Positions 36,183-47,896 are shown, counted from the stretch's first letter. The stretch is DNA of 64,000 nucleotides from Chrysemys picta bellii (GCF_011386835.1 NC_088800.1:79548981-79612980); one strand, 5' to 3'. The notes: generated from the sequence alone by a model not told the origin. A program made the numbers and translations.

Positions 36183-37322
36183 TCACTGCTGGTTTTCAGC
36201 CTCAAATTGCTCCCTCATGGGATCCCTAATCCTTGCAGCCCAGCGCTGGGCCCCTGTAATAGCCCTGCTCTCTGGCTGTGCAAATTCAGCCTCCAGGTGT
36301 TGAATCTCGGAGGTCCATGCCTGAGTGAAGCTTTCACCCTTCCCTTCACAAATATTATGGAGGGCACAGCACGCGGATATAACCGCGGGGATGCTGTTTT
36401 TGGCCAAGTCCAGCTTCCCATACAGAGATCATCAGCAGCCCTTTAAACGGCCAAAGGCACACTCCACAGTCATTCGGCACTGGCTCAGCCTTTAGTTGAA
36501 CCGTTCCTTGCTGCTGTCCAGGCTCCCTGTGTAGGGTTTCATGAGCCACGGCATTAACAGGTAAGCGGGATCTCCAAGGATCACAATGGGCATTTCAACT
36601 TCCCCTACCGTGATCTTCCGCTCTGGGAAAAGAGTCCCGGCCTACATCTTCCTGAACAGCCAAATGTTCCGAAAGATGCGTGCGTCATGCACCTTTCCGG
36701 GCCAGCTTGTGTTAATGTCAATGAAACGCCCACGGTGATCCACAAGCACCTGGAGAACCATAGAGAAATACCCCTTCCAATTAACATACTCGGATCCTAG
36801 GTGGGGTGGTGCCAGAATAGGAATGTGCGTCCCATCTATCGCCCCTCCACAGTTAGGGAACCCCATTTGTGCAAAGCCATCCACTATTTCCTGCACCTTA
36901 CCCAGAGTCACAGTTCTTCTGAGTAGGATGTGATTAATGGCCTTGCAAACTTGCATCAACACGATTCCAATGGTCGACTTTTCCACTGGTTTGCCACCGA
37001 CCGGTAGCTGTCTGGAGTTGCCAGCTTCCAGATTGCAATAGCCACCCGCTTCTCCACTGGCAGGGCAGCTCTCAATCTCGTGTCCTTGCACCGCAGGGTG
37101 GGGGCAAGCTCCTCACACAGTCCCATGAAAGTGGCTTTTCTCATCCGAAAGTTCTGCAGCCACTGCTCGTCATCCCAGACTTCCATGACGATGTGATCCC
37201 ACCACTCGGTGCTTGTTTCCCGAGCCCAAAAGCGGCGTTCAATGGTGCTGAGCATGTCTGTGAATGCCACAAGCAATTTCGTGTCGTGCGCGTTACGCAG
37301 CTCGATAGCATCGTCGGACTCG
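36183..37322 (-). pseudogene. PIF/Harbinger DDE transposase, broken
   Basis: The protein starts beyond 37322, with DESDDAIELRNA as the first visible residues. It then runs through FTDMLSTIERRFWARETSTE, the helix-turn-helix-like region RKATFMGLCEELAPTL and PVEKRVAIAIWKLATPDSYR. The catalytic region follows: AIDGTHIPILAPP (first Asp), VDHRGRFIDINTSWPGKVHD (second Asp) and, in a shifted frame, MTVECAFGRLKG (Glu). It ends at AISACCALHNICEGKGES-like sequence and QFEAENQQ (stop 36183-36185). Three frames are needed to read it, with internal stops near 36490 and 36440. It resembles vertebrate HARBI1 in fold and motif order, but is a dead transposon copy. Confidence 0.85.
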
Positions 37323-37998
37323 TCCAGGGGGAAATTCCAAAAAGCCGGACATGTGCGGGAAAATAGGGAGGGGTCGTGGGGCTTGGATCCGTGCTGGGGC
37401 CGGAGCCGGAGCCGCTGGGGCTGGCGCCGCTCGGCCGGGGCCGGACAGGCCGGTGCCCCGGGGCCCGAGCTGAGCCGAGCCGGAGCCGCCGGGGCCGGAG
37501 CCTATCGGCCGGGGCCAGTGTCCGTGTCCCGGGGCCCAAGCCGAGCTGGAGCCGCCGGGGCGCTCCGCTGGAAACCGGGGCCAGCGCCCCAGGGCCCGAG
37601 CCGAGCAGGGCCAGAGCCACAACCACTCAGCCGGGGCCAGTGCCCTGGGGACAGAGCCGAGCTGGAACCACCGGGGCCGGGGCCGGCGCCGGCGCGCTCG
37701 GCTGGAACTGGGGCTGGCGCCCCAATGCCCGAGCCGAGCCGGGGACGGATTGGGCCACGCCTCCTCGCGCCCCGCCACCCCAGCTTGCCTGCCTCCCTGT
37801 TTCAGGCTTCCCGCGAACATTCGACTCGCGGGAAGCAGGGGAGGGGGAGGAGCAGGGGGGTGGAGCGTTCAGGGGAGGAGGCGGAGTTGGGACAGGGACT
37901 TTGGGAAAGGGGCGGAGTTGGGGTGGGGAAGGGGGCGGAGTTGGGGCGGGGGGGGCGCTTGGAGTGTCCTCTTTGTTATTTTAAAAAATGGTAACCCT
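37323..37998. mobile_element. GC-rich repeat element with internal minisatellite
   Basis: It begins with GGGGAAATTCCAAAAAGCCG and GACATGTGCGGGAAAATAGGG, the same words as the nested element at 39071-39188, and ends with AAATGGTAACCCTA. The middle (37390-37740) is a CpG-rich array of GCCGGGGCC and GAGCCGAGC units. It replaces the right end of the Harbinger transposon. Its long open frames (up to 261 codons) come from the GC-rich array and have no gene-like content. Confidence 0.6.
37390..37740. repeat. CpG-rich minisatellite
   Basis: Degenerate repeats built from CCGGGGCCGGAGCC and GGGCCCGAGCCGAGC blocks. Its CpG content would pass as a CpG island, but it lies inside a mobile element and has no adjacent exon. 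Confidence 0.7.
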
Positions 37999-37999
37999 A

Positions 38000-38621
38000 A
38001 CAAAACAGCAGTGATAAAATTAGCCTGCTTACCCCTTCCCCCAACCCACACAACAAGCTTTTCAAGATCCAATCTACAGATGATCTGGCAAAGCTAAAAA
38101 TTCAACACTTCTACCAATCAGCCTCCACCCCTGCTTGGCAAGCCAGCGCTGTTCACACTGTCATTATCTGATCAACACTGACTGTTATAGATTCAGGCCA
38201 GATAACTGCTGCATGGAGTGAAATGTAAGAAGACAAAAGAGAGATGCCTGACTCACTGCCCACAGCATTCCTGCATGCTTGCTCCCTCTCGTTGCATAAG
38301 AATTTACACAAGGCCATTTACTGATCAAGCAAAATGCAGAAGAAATCAACGGCAGGCTCCACCACTGGTCTGTCATCACCACCCTCCCACTCTCAGTGGC
38401 AGCTGTAAGGGGGGCCCTGTAACTTGCCGTAGCGTGTATGCTGGTTAATTCAAGTGCTGTGTTATGGCTATTCAATGACATCTTAATACTGCTGCTCTGG
38501 GAGTCCGGCACGTTTCCCAAAATATGTGAATGACAGCTTGGTATACTGTAGCAGCTACTCCTCTGTGGACCCTACATCTAAGAGGGTTCGATTATCTGCT
38601 GTAAACAGAGTACAGAATTAG
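38000..38621. other. Sequence without recognised features
   Basis: Between the GC-rich element and the next hAT MITE I recognise no exon or repeat. Frames at 38185-38520 and 38218-38448 overlap on opposite strands and lack motifs. Confidence 0.4.
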
Positions 38622-38629
38622 GGTAAAGG

Positions 38630-38757
38630 TAGGGTGACCAGACAGCAAGTGTGAAAAATTGGGACAGGGTATGGGGGGGGGGTAATAGGAGCCTATATAA
38701 GAAAAAGACCCAAAAATCGGTACTGTCCCTATAAAATCGGGACATCTGGTCACCCTA
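38630..38757. mobile_element. hAT MITE with perfect 8-bp target duplication
   Basis: TAGGGTGACCAGA at the left and TCTGGTCACCCTA at the right are perfect inverted repeats. Both flanks are GGTAAAGG (38622-38629 and 38758-38765). At 128 bp it is a compact intact unit. Confidence 0.95.
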
Positions 38758-38982
38758 GGTAAAGGTAAACTGGATTTTGAATTTACTGAGTGCCCCAGCA
38801 ACAGAATCTCTGCTGCCTCATGCATCCTGAATGGTGATTGGATTTTGAGAGTTTCATTGACAGGCAGTGAGGACCACAGTGCTCTCAGAGTAGCATTTTA
38901 AGGCTGGTCTGTACAAAGCTGAACTCACTCGTTGAACTAAGGGTACGATTTTTAAAGCAGTTAATTGAGAAGTGCAAGCGAG

Positions 38983-39353
38983 CAGGGCCGGCTCCAGCAT
39001 TTCTGCCGCCCCCAGCATTTCTGCCGCCCCAAGCAAAAAAAAGTGTGTTTAGAATGTATTTAAACAAAACTAGGGTTACCATATGTCTGGATTTTCCTGG
39101 ACATGTCCGGCTTTTTGGTCGTCAAATCCCCATCCGGGGGGAAATTCCAAAAAGCCAGACATGTCTGGGAAAATAGGGACGTATGGTTAAAAAAAAAAAA
39201 AAAAGCCGCGATTGGCGGCGGCAGTTCAGCAGCAGGTCCTTCGCTCCTAGAGGGAGCGAGGGACCTCCGCCCCTGAATTGCCGCAGGTGCTGCCCCTCTC
39301 CCTTGGCCGCCCCAAGCACCTGCTTGTTAAGCTGGTGCCTGGAGCCGGCCCTG
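38983..39353. mobile_element. hAT element with perfect 8-bp target duplication, carrying a nested insertion
   Basis: The ends CAGGGCCGGCTCCA and TGGAGCCGGCCCTG are perfect inverted repeats. Flanks are CAAGCGAG on both sides (38975-38982 and 39354-39361). A second element (39071-39188) lies inside it, so the hAT copy is the older of the two. Confidence 0.93.
39071..39188. mobile_element. Element nested in the hAT copy
   Basis: It runs from TAGGGTTACCATATGTCTGG to GGACGTATGGTTA, followed by an A tract. The interior contains GACATGTCCGGC and its inverted partner GCCAGACATGTCTGG. The same family supplies the ends of the GC-rich element at 37323-37998. Confidence 0.65.
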
Positions 39354-39361
39354 CAAGCGAG

Positions 39362-42300
39362 ACACATATCACTAGCTTTAAACGGATATTAAGAGCGTCC
39401 AGACAAAGCTGCACTGGATTAGCTAAAATCAGTATAAATTAATTAAATGGGGTGTAACCTCTGTATGTCGACAAGCCCACAACACTCAGCATATGGGACT
39501 GTTTCTAGGGTCTCTCAGGTAGAGCTAGAACAGTGAAGTTAAAGAAACTGAACTAAAATCCAGTTTAGCTAGAGAAATGGATATCCGAGCAGCAGAGATG
39601 TACAAGGATATGTACTTATCTGTGTGTTGCATGGAAACTTGGCAATAGGATTCTGGGCCTCCAGACTTGCCAATATGGAAACAGCCTCTTCCTAGGGTGG
39701 ATTGCTACATCCACTATTTAGTCCAGAAGAGGATTAACACTGTTGATTCAGACGTGTAACACTGGCAGCAGGTACCAACTCCAAATGCACTGTATACCTG
39801 CAGTATGGCAGAATGCACATAACACGCTATGTACACAAAGGGGACAGTGTTCAAATATAATTACCAGTTGGAAGGTATTAAAATGAAGCCTATTTTCTTC
39901 CTTCCCCTGATAATTTGCTTTGTATGCGCCTCCTGAAAGTTTCATCTGTTTCTCAGTTAATGCTGCCCCCTAGAGACCCAGAACTGTAATCGCAGCTGCT
40001 TATCTTTTTAAGAAGAACACTTGACTGGCAGTACTTGTTGCCATGTGACAAAACAGAATCTAGGTGCTAAAAGAATCAAACATGTTGTCAACAGCTGTGT
40101 AGCCTAGGAAGAGGGAAGCCTCCGCTCTTTTTAGCATAGCTAGGTTTCTTTAGGAGGATAGGTGTTGACAGGAATCCTGAACCAGCTTGGGTTGGCTTCC
40201 AAGATTGTGCTAAGCAAGATTATTACCTACACAAGTTTATGTTGTGCAAATGATTGAACATTAAAACAAACATGGGTGAAGAAAGGCTTGTTTAATTTCA
40301 TACTGTAAATCAGAGCTAGTCAAAGTTTGTTTGCACATTTGATGAAAAATTGATTTTTAAACAAAAACTTTTAGCGAAGAGCTGTTTTTTCAAAGTTGCT
40401 TGTTCATCAAAGCTGAAAGTGTTGACATTTTATCCCCCTTTCCCCTCCCCCGAACGCAACAGACTGAATGATGTCACTCACACTTTCAGTTTTCTTTTGC
40501 TAATCTAACTTTTCCAAAAATCATATATTTTTTTGAAAAGTTAAAGTGGCAAGAGGAAACAAAACCAACCTTGCAGCTCTATCTTTTCAAATGCTGGATA
40601 CGTTACAATAGAAAAGAAAGAAAAAAAAATTAAGAGTGCCACCCTGGACATTGTTCATTTTACTGCACTCAGTGGCAGAGAGAAGAGAAAAGGGGAGAAA
40701 ACTGTTCTCTTTTAACGCCTTGCAAAATTAATAGCTTCAAATTTGTTTGTGAAATGGCTTTTCTGTTTTTTGACAAGCCCTATATTTAATGTTTGTAAAA
40801 AGGCTTGTATGGCCTTTAAGGAAGTTAACTCAACCAATCTCATCAAGAAATCAGAAAGGTGAAATTTAACCTTCCTCCCTGCAAAAGCAACTGATAAAGC
40901 GTACTCCACACTTGGTCCGTGGACCACCATTAGAAAATTATTGGATCCCCCTCAACTAGGCACTCATAACTTGAGCTGCTGTAGAAAGAAGTCTAGTGAA
41001 TTCCCATGACCGGGTTCGGTTTTAGAGGTGAGCTACCAAGTTACTGGTAGCCTGCTGGAGTATTCTGCAATAATCAATTGTATTCTTTAGATCAGAAATG
41101 GGTTTCAGAGAAAACAATGTTTTTCCAGAGGTCTGATTCAGAAAGGCTAGGCTAATGGTCATTTGATTGCAGCAGTCAGACCTATGCAACAAGAATGTCA
41201 GCAGTTCCATGCAAGAAAACACTGCCAGCCAACAGTACTGAGGTACTGCTCGCCAAGTCTGGAAACTGCATTAGTTCTATCAGAGTAGCCCATCAATCTA
41301 CTGCATACTTACTGTACTGGGAAGTGGACGGTCTGTATTTAGAATCTAAGACACAGAAACTTGTAGAAAAGAACACTGGTTTAACCTGGCTGCTTGCTAG
41401 TCTAAAAAGATTTCACCATTTGAAATGTTGTGTGATTTATTTCAAAACGTATTTCAACGCCATTTCTGAACTGAGTTTGATAGATGAAGACACGAGAAAT
41501 GGGCATCTAAGGCTGCAGACACTGAGATGTGAGCACTAAATGGGATTAGAACTATTTGCATCAGACGCAGCGATCTTCATCACATCAGAATCTTGTCCTT
41601 TCCCCCTAACTAGATGAAGAGCTGTGTAACAAACTTTTCAGTACGGATCAGCTTTTCTCTCCAAAGTAACAATCTAATTCTACAGTCAGCCCTATTCCTT
41701 TGAGCTGATAAGCACTGGGGGAAAAAAAAGCGACATCCAATTTGCTCAGCAAACAGTTCCGCTTATACATAGTGAGAAAGGCCTCCACGCACCAACCTGC
41801 TTCAACCTGCACTCTAGGGCAGTCAGAAAGTGTGCCATTCGGTTAGATTTATATAGGCAGGTTAAATATAGCCTGTGACTTCATGCTGACGATAACATTT
41901 AAATGAGCATACATGGAGCCATTTAGCTTTTTGCTGGGGCAGGAAGTTGTATCAAGTTCAGTCATTTGCTACCAGAGTGTCACATGTAGTTGACCACAGG
42001 TTTTAGATTTGCTAAGTTGATACAAGATAATGGGTAGAGTCTTCCCAGCCAAAGTAAATAATTAAATACAAGCAGGCTAGTTCAAAGCTCTCACTGCCCG
42101 GCCCTCCCACAGCTACACCAAACGCACAGGACTGATTACCTTATTCCATTTAACAGAGTGGGCCTCTCAATGGTATCCACTTAAATCCTAAATGCAATGT
42201 TTTGCGAAGGTAGATGCCACTTCCAATAGCTTGAGCTCTAGATCATCTCCTGCTCCAGACGTACCAAGTAACAGTAGCCATGACATTGCGGGAAAAATAC

Positions 42301-44317
42301 AGTGAAATCAATAGAGCTTGCCTTTATTAGACCACACTAAAGTAGTTTCTGAGACCTTGAGACCACACTGAAGTAGCTTCCAAAAGGTACTAAGTACAAT
42401 TCTGTTTCACTTTTATTTGAAGGGCAACTCTAGCAAGCAACAAGTTGGCATCCATCCCTTAAGTGGTCACACCCAGATTGCACTGTGCTACAGAATATTG
42501 TAAAACAAAAACGATTCAGCTTCATGACAAAGGCTCTAACATACGCTGAAAGTGACATTAACGGGACAACAGCTATTTAAGTCAATTCTGTGTGCGCCGC
42601 CATTTTTTCCCCTACAAGCAATACCTCTAGTTACTCTAATTGAAAGGGATCAATGGAGTTCATTTCTGTTCTTTCCCTCCAGCCCCCAAGTTGGTTTAAT
42701 TTGCACTTTTGACCACATTTTGCATAGTTATTTTTCACTCTTTCCCCTGTCAGTTCTCCTGCTTGCACGAGTCTTTCGCACAGTAACAGGGAAGAGAACC
42801 AGATACACAGGAAAAGGTCTTTAAAGTAACAACCGTCTCAGGAACACTCAGGTTCACGTAACACACCTAGGAAACACTAACTCATTTCTTGAAACAAGAC
42901 TGGAGTTTCAGGTTGGCCTACCCTTTCAAACATTCTCTGTAAAGTGACAACTTTGATGGTATCTGATTTGGTGATCTGTGGTTAACAAAAGGGTCAGAGC
43001 TGAAAATCAGAAGCCCTGGCTACAGTAAAAGTTTAGACACATGCCAGGCTGCAGTACAAACTTTTGCCAGCACAGCAGTGATGAAGTGCGATCCCTGGCA
43101 GCTTTGCAAGCAAAAGCCCCTAGTCTTGATGCAGTTGTACCAGCAAAACTATGCTTTATCCAGTGTAGCCTATTTCATTTGGGACAGGCACTGCATGGCT
43201 GTAATAAGCTATATTGGTAAAAAAGCTTCTTACCATATATAATGGCAAAACTTCACTGCTAGCCACAGGGCAGAGTGCAACTAACCAGACTTTTCTTTGA
43301 GAACCACTTCATTACAGCTAGATAACACAAGATGTGTGTTTGGTTAATTATTGATGGATTTGCAAATGAAGTATTTATGACAGACTTATAAAACTCTTAG
43401 CAGCCCTGTGAACCGCCAACCTCAGCCTTGCAAATTTCACCCTAACATGAAGGCGAGTCATCTGTAAGTCATTTACTAACAGGGAAGAACAATGAGAAAT
43501 ATATCTGTAAATCTCAAACCAATGTCCTGCAGTAGGTGCCTGGGGAGACATTCCTGGGTGGAAACAGTGCTGCACTAGAAAGAGTCAAGGAAATCAAAAC
43601 CATCAAGAAATGGAGTATTATGAAGGGGAGATTAGTCCCTAGGTTTTAATATAAGCACACGCACACAGAATCTCTCCTCACTGAACAGAGTGCCATCCAT
43701 CCATTGTGCTAAGGCATGAAGAGGTTTGGAAGAGACCATGCAACAGTCTATCCTTTCATCAGTGGAGAGAAGACTGTCTCTACAGACATGTAGGCAGTGC
43801 AAAGTACATGTGGGGAGTAAAGATGTAGGCATTCATTCCATTTTTAAGCTCTAACAACACTTTATTATTCTAACATTGCAGCTTTGAGGGATGTTGTAGG
43901 TCTTTGGAATTGGAGGGAGCAGGCTTAGAGCACAGACAGCTATTTTGGTGTGAAAAAAAGGGAAAAGAGTGGCTTCCAGAACAAGAGGGCAGGTGGAGAT
44001 TTCAGGATTCCAGTCAGACTATTTGGCAAAATAAGAAGCAGGAGATGGGAGAGCGCATTTAGTAACTTACATGACGTATTAGACCCGTCAGGTGTACACA
44101 CACACACGATCATTCTGATTAAACAAGCAATACCAAGTGAACAAATACTGGTATTTTCCAGCCAGCAACGTAGAGGGTGTAAATCCCTATAGACTTAAAA
44201 GCTTTGAAGCAGCAGAGAAATCACCCCTACCTCGGAGGCAAAATACACAAATGTAGGACTCTCCAGCCCCACTTTGACACACATTCCTCAGCTCCCTAAG
44301 CAGGGTGGGGCATACTT
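39362..44317. other. Long stretch with few recognised features
   Basis: I see no RNF216 exon, RNA gene or clear mobile element in most of this 5-kb stretch. A weak Harbinger-like MITE may lie at about 43016-43185 (words GGCTACAGTAAAAGTTTAGA and CCAGTGTAGCC). The plus frame at 41195-41539 (114 codons) has no recognisable motif. Confidence 0.4.
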
Positions 44318-44320
44318 TTA

Positions 44321-44760
44321 GGGTCTGTTTTCATTGCAGTTAACCCAGGCTCTCTCTCAGGTGTTGCCTCAACCTTCCTGCCATTCACAAACAAAACCCT
44401 CTCACCCAAGTTTGGTGGTGCCTTCAATCTGGGCTAGCTGGCCTGCTGGGGGTATAACTAAAGCATGAGTGAGGTTTACACTCAGGCAGGTAACCAGCCC
44501 TATTAGTAGTGAGGACACAGCTAGGCAGGCATTTGAGTGCCAGTAGTTCTCCACTGCCTTCCCACAATTCCTCCAGTGTGCACAGGAAGACAAACTCTCC
44601 CAGAAATCACCATGAAAGAATCAGAGTGGCTCAGCTTACTGCAGACATCCTAGTGACACAGACATGCAGGAGTACACCACCAGTGAGGACTTGGCAGTGT
44701 CCGCACACTCTGGAGCTAGGCTAACCGATCAAAGTCAACTCTGCAGTGAAGGTGCAGAAG
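44321..44760. mobile_element. Harbinger-like MITE
   Basis: The left end is TTA then GGGTCTGTTTTCATTGCAGT. The right end near 44733-44760 (CAACTCTGCAGTGAAGGTGC) is a decayed inverted copy. The right boundary is approximate. Confidence 0.5.
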
Positions 44761-45154
44761 CTAAACACTAGTGAGGCATGTTAGCATGACAATCTCCTGC
44801 CTAATAAGGGCTCACCTATACACCATCTTGCACCAGAGTGGTTAAATCCGTTTTAATTAACACCTTCAATGGTGTCAGAGCATGTCTGTGCGTGGAAACT
44901 CATTCTGGAATAAAAAAAAAAAGTGTCCTACTGTGATTTGTCACAAGTCAGTCAAGAGTAAAAAGAGAAAGGAAAAGACCACATGTATTTCACACTTCAT
45001 CCCATCCTCTGATTAGTGCAGTCTCAGCATTAATATGGGAAGAGGGGCTTATCTCAACATAAGTTAGACAGGGAGAGAAATCTGCAATGACTCTCACAGT
45101 ATTGTGAAATCCATAGAAAAATAGTTTCCTTTTTGTTGCAACACATTTCACTGC

Positions 45155-45174
45155 TTAAAAAAAAAAAAAAAAAA
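45155..45174. repeat. Poly-A tract
   Basis: A run of A residues; no adjacent recognised retroelement. Confidence 0.8.
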
Positions 45175-45984
45175 GCTTCCCCTATCCCCTTTGCTGAGCA
45201 GTACCCCAAAGAGTTTTCATTATGCTCACTGCTAGATCGTTTATATTGCTACTGGCCTAAGGACTGCTTCCTGTGTTAGTGTTCTTCCGCCTTTCATTAA
45301 AACCCCCCAAATAAACCAGAACACCTAGACTCCAGAAAATGTGTTTGAGAAGGTAGCAGTAATTTCTAAGTAGCAGTAGTATTTTCTTCTATTGCCCAAC
45401 CACAGTGGGGAAACAAACCAGAACATTTTAAAATTAGACCACTTATTTTAAGGTAGTTCAGTTCAGAGTTAAGAGCTCTGGTTCGTGCAGCAGAAGGGAT
45501 CTGAAGACCTAGTCTTCTCAGGGAATAGGGAAAATAGCCAGCATCTTCCAAAGATTGGCCAGAGAGAGAGAGAGAACGAGAATGACATGGAGATTTGTAC
45601 TATTGCAAAGACTAGTGCTTGTTTTGACATCATTGCAGAAAGAGAACTGCTTTACTCATTTGGCACCAGTATCGGGGAGTTTACTACAACCAGAAGTCAT
45701 GTTAGGATTTACTCATTCTTCCTGTGTCAAACATTTACCAGCCCCAAATTCCTCTTGCAACAGCAGGGACGAACACAGATGCACACACAGCCCCAACTTC
45801 AATTCACATTTTCTGCGTTCTCCTAGCACTGGGCTAAGCATCCAAGCACAACAGTCAATTTATACTTTACCACTTAAAAGTGGCCTTTGGCTTGCAAAGA
45901 GCTCCAGTTTCCAGCCTGCAGGGACATCCTAGCCTGGTAAAGCTTATTTTAGATAAGAGCACCTTACCGCCAGGTATAATTATA

Positions 45985-46085
45985 TACCTATATAGAGTAT
46001 AAGCCCCTTGGGGCAGGGACTGTTTTCACAGTAACCAGCACAATGGAGCCCCAGACATCATCATACCAATAATTTTAATAATCTT
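45985..46085 (+). repeat. L2-type LINE 3' end
   Basis: TATAAGCCCCTTGGGGCAGG, then GACTGTTTTCACAG, then AGCACAATGGAGCCC match the common 3' end of sauropsid L2 elements. Confidence 0.6.
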
Positions 46086-46254
46086 TTCTAAAAGGGAAAT
46101 ATAGTGGTTTATACACAAAGTTGTAAAATGATTGCTGTCGGAATAAAGTTGTCCTGCAGCTATTCTAGTCCAAGGCCTCTAGATCAGAGACTGCCACTCA
46201 TGCCAAATTGTGTATTACTTATTGTGGTGTAGGAAAGTACACACTAGAAATGTA

Positions 46255-46352
46255 TGTAGCAGCAACAGTGTGTCCTGTGGCACCTTTAAGACTAACAGAT
46301 GTATTGGAGCATGAGCTTTCGTGGGTGAATACCCACTTCATCAGATGCATGC
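46255..46352 (+). mobile_element. Cry-type SINE fragment
   Basis: TGTGGCACCTTTAAGACTAA, then GGAGCATGAGCTTTCGTGGG, then CCCACTTCATCAGATGCATG. The tRNA-like head is absent. Confidence 0.88.
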
Positions 46353-46794
46353 AAAACTTTTGTTCAAATATTCACTATACCACTCCAGTGTGATGCTTCA
46401 GCCAGCCCTTTCCAGTGTTTTTCTGTGAAAAACCCTTTACGTTTGTCAACTGTTTGACATGTCACAATTCAACCTCAGGCACAGGACCTCAAAAAATTGT
46501 GATGTTTCTCGTGAAGACTTTTTTTTTTTTTAAATGCACTTCAAGCAGCACGTGCTTTAATAGTTTTCAGCTTGCAGGTAAGGGAGGAGTCAAGTTAGGG
46601 CTGCTCTCAAAATACCAACTGGCAGGTTTTAATATCTCAGTTGACATCCCTTGTGTGGTCTACTCTGCAGGATTAGTCAGGCAGCAAGTCCAGCCATGGT
46701 AGGTGTTTACATTCAGGAAGACATAAGGCCTAGGATATCATAACTGGGGGAAGCAAGGCAGCAAAAATGCATGAATGGCTTTGACAGCCAAGTG

Positions 46795-47894
46795 AAAGAA
46801 CGGTTACTTACCTTCTGTAACTGTTGTTCTTCGAGATGTGTTGTTCACGTCCATTACACATTAGGTGTACGCGCGCCGCGTGCACGGACGTCGGAAACTT
46901 TTTCCCTTAGCGGCTCCCGTCGGGCCGGCAGGGCCCCCTCCTTCCCGCCAGAGCGGCGCCCCGCTCCAGGGTATATATATCCCTGCCGACCCGACCCCTC
47001 CGGTTCCTTCTTGCCGGAGACTCCGACAGAGGGGAAGGAGGGTGGGAAGTGTAATGGACGTGAACAACACATCTCGAAGAACAACAGTTACAGAAGGTAA
47101 GTAACCGTTCTTTCTTCTTCGAGTGATTGTTCACGTCCATTACACATTAGGTGATTCCCAAGCTTACCATTGGAGGTGGGTAGGAGTCAAGGTACAACTG
47201 ACTGTAGCACAGCCCGACCGACCATCGCGTCCTCTCTGGTCTGATGATGGATCGCGTAGTGGGCTGTGAACGTATGTATGGACGACCAGGTGGCTGCCTT
47301 GCAGATCTCCTGGATAGGGACCTGTGCCAAGAAGGCCGTAGAGGACGCTTGGGCTCTAGTCGAGTGGGCCCGGACCTCCGGGGCCGGAACATTGGCGAGC
47401 TCATAACAGGTGCGTATACAATGCACAATCCATGCCGACAAACGCTGTGTCGAGATAGGCAAGCCTTTCATACGTTCCGCAATCGCAATGAACAGCTGGG
47501 GTGTTCTGCGGAACGACCTGGTCCATTCCAGGTAAAATGCCAACGCCCTTCGGACATCCAGGGTACTTTAAGTACCCTAATGAGCTGTTAACTACTGGCT
47601 CAACACTACTATAAACTAACTGATAACTGCTAGATAACACTAATGACTATTGCTAAGGGACACTCTCAGACGAGAGACAGAGTTGTTCCAACGCCGCCAC
47701 GGACGGTAAGAAGGAACTGGAGGGGTCGGGTCGGCAGGGATATATATACCCTGGAGCGGGGCGCCGCTCTGGCGGGAAGGAGGGGGCCCTGCCGGCCCGA
47801 CGGGAGCCGCTAAGGGAAAAAGTTTCCGACGTCCGTGCACGCGGCACGCGTACACCTAATGTGTAATGGACGTGAACAATCACTCGAAGAAGAA
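46795..47894 (-). mobile_element. Compact, internally deleted DIRS-type retroelement
   Basis: The element keeps the full set of DIRS-style repeats but lacks gag and the reverse transcriptase. The right terminal repeat (about 47640-47894) is an inverted copy of the left one (46795-47035 or so). The short block 47112-47153 (TTCTTCTTCGAGTGATTG) is the exact inverse of the right tip 47853-47894, as expected of the internal complementary region. The left terminal repeat additionally folds on itself: 46795-46862 is inverted at 47045-47112. Between lies a tyrosine-recombinase fragment. Both terminal repeats carry a TATATATA stretch that could be a promoter. There is no target duplication, as is normal for DIRS. 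Confidence 0.85.
47187..47543 (-). pseudogene. DIRS tyrosine recombinase C-terminal fragment
   Basis: The frame ends with VRAHSTRAQASSTAFLAQVP, then ICKAATWSSIHTFTAHYAIH. This matches the H-x-x-R ... H ... tyrosine arrangement at the C-terminus of DIRS-family recombinases (His of RAHSTR, then Arg; a final HxFxxHY block with the nucleophile Tyr). It continues in DIRS order with a Met-containing N-terminal part (LEWTRSFRRTPQLFIAIAER). The N-terminal half of the enzyme is deleted, so it is not functional. Confidence 0.75.
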
Positions 47895-47896
47895 TA

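Larger units (their letters stand above)
33874..37322. mobile_element. Decayed autonomous-type PIF/Harbinger transposon
   Basis: This 3.4-kb stretch holds the two genes expected of a PIF/Harbinger element: a Myb/SANT-like DNA-binding protein (plus, 34280-35845) and a DDE nuclease (minus, 36183-37322), arranged tail to tail. An additional antisense exon-like frame lies between (34802-35104). The left end starts with CCTTGGCTACACTTGCGAG and CAGCGCTG motifs, shared with the MITE at 20828-21079. The right end is missing: a GC-rich element begins at 37323, inside the N-terminal codons of the transposase. Both main genes are broken. Confidence 0.8.

Noticed and set aside
37209..37994. Longest open frame of the window (261 codons, plus)
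   Set aside because: It is generated by the CpG-rich minisatellite and the N-terminal complement of the Harbinger transposase; amino-acid content is low-complexity Gly/Ala/Pro/Arg.
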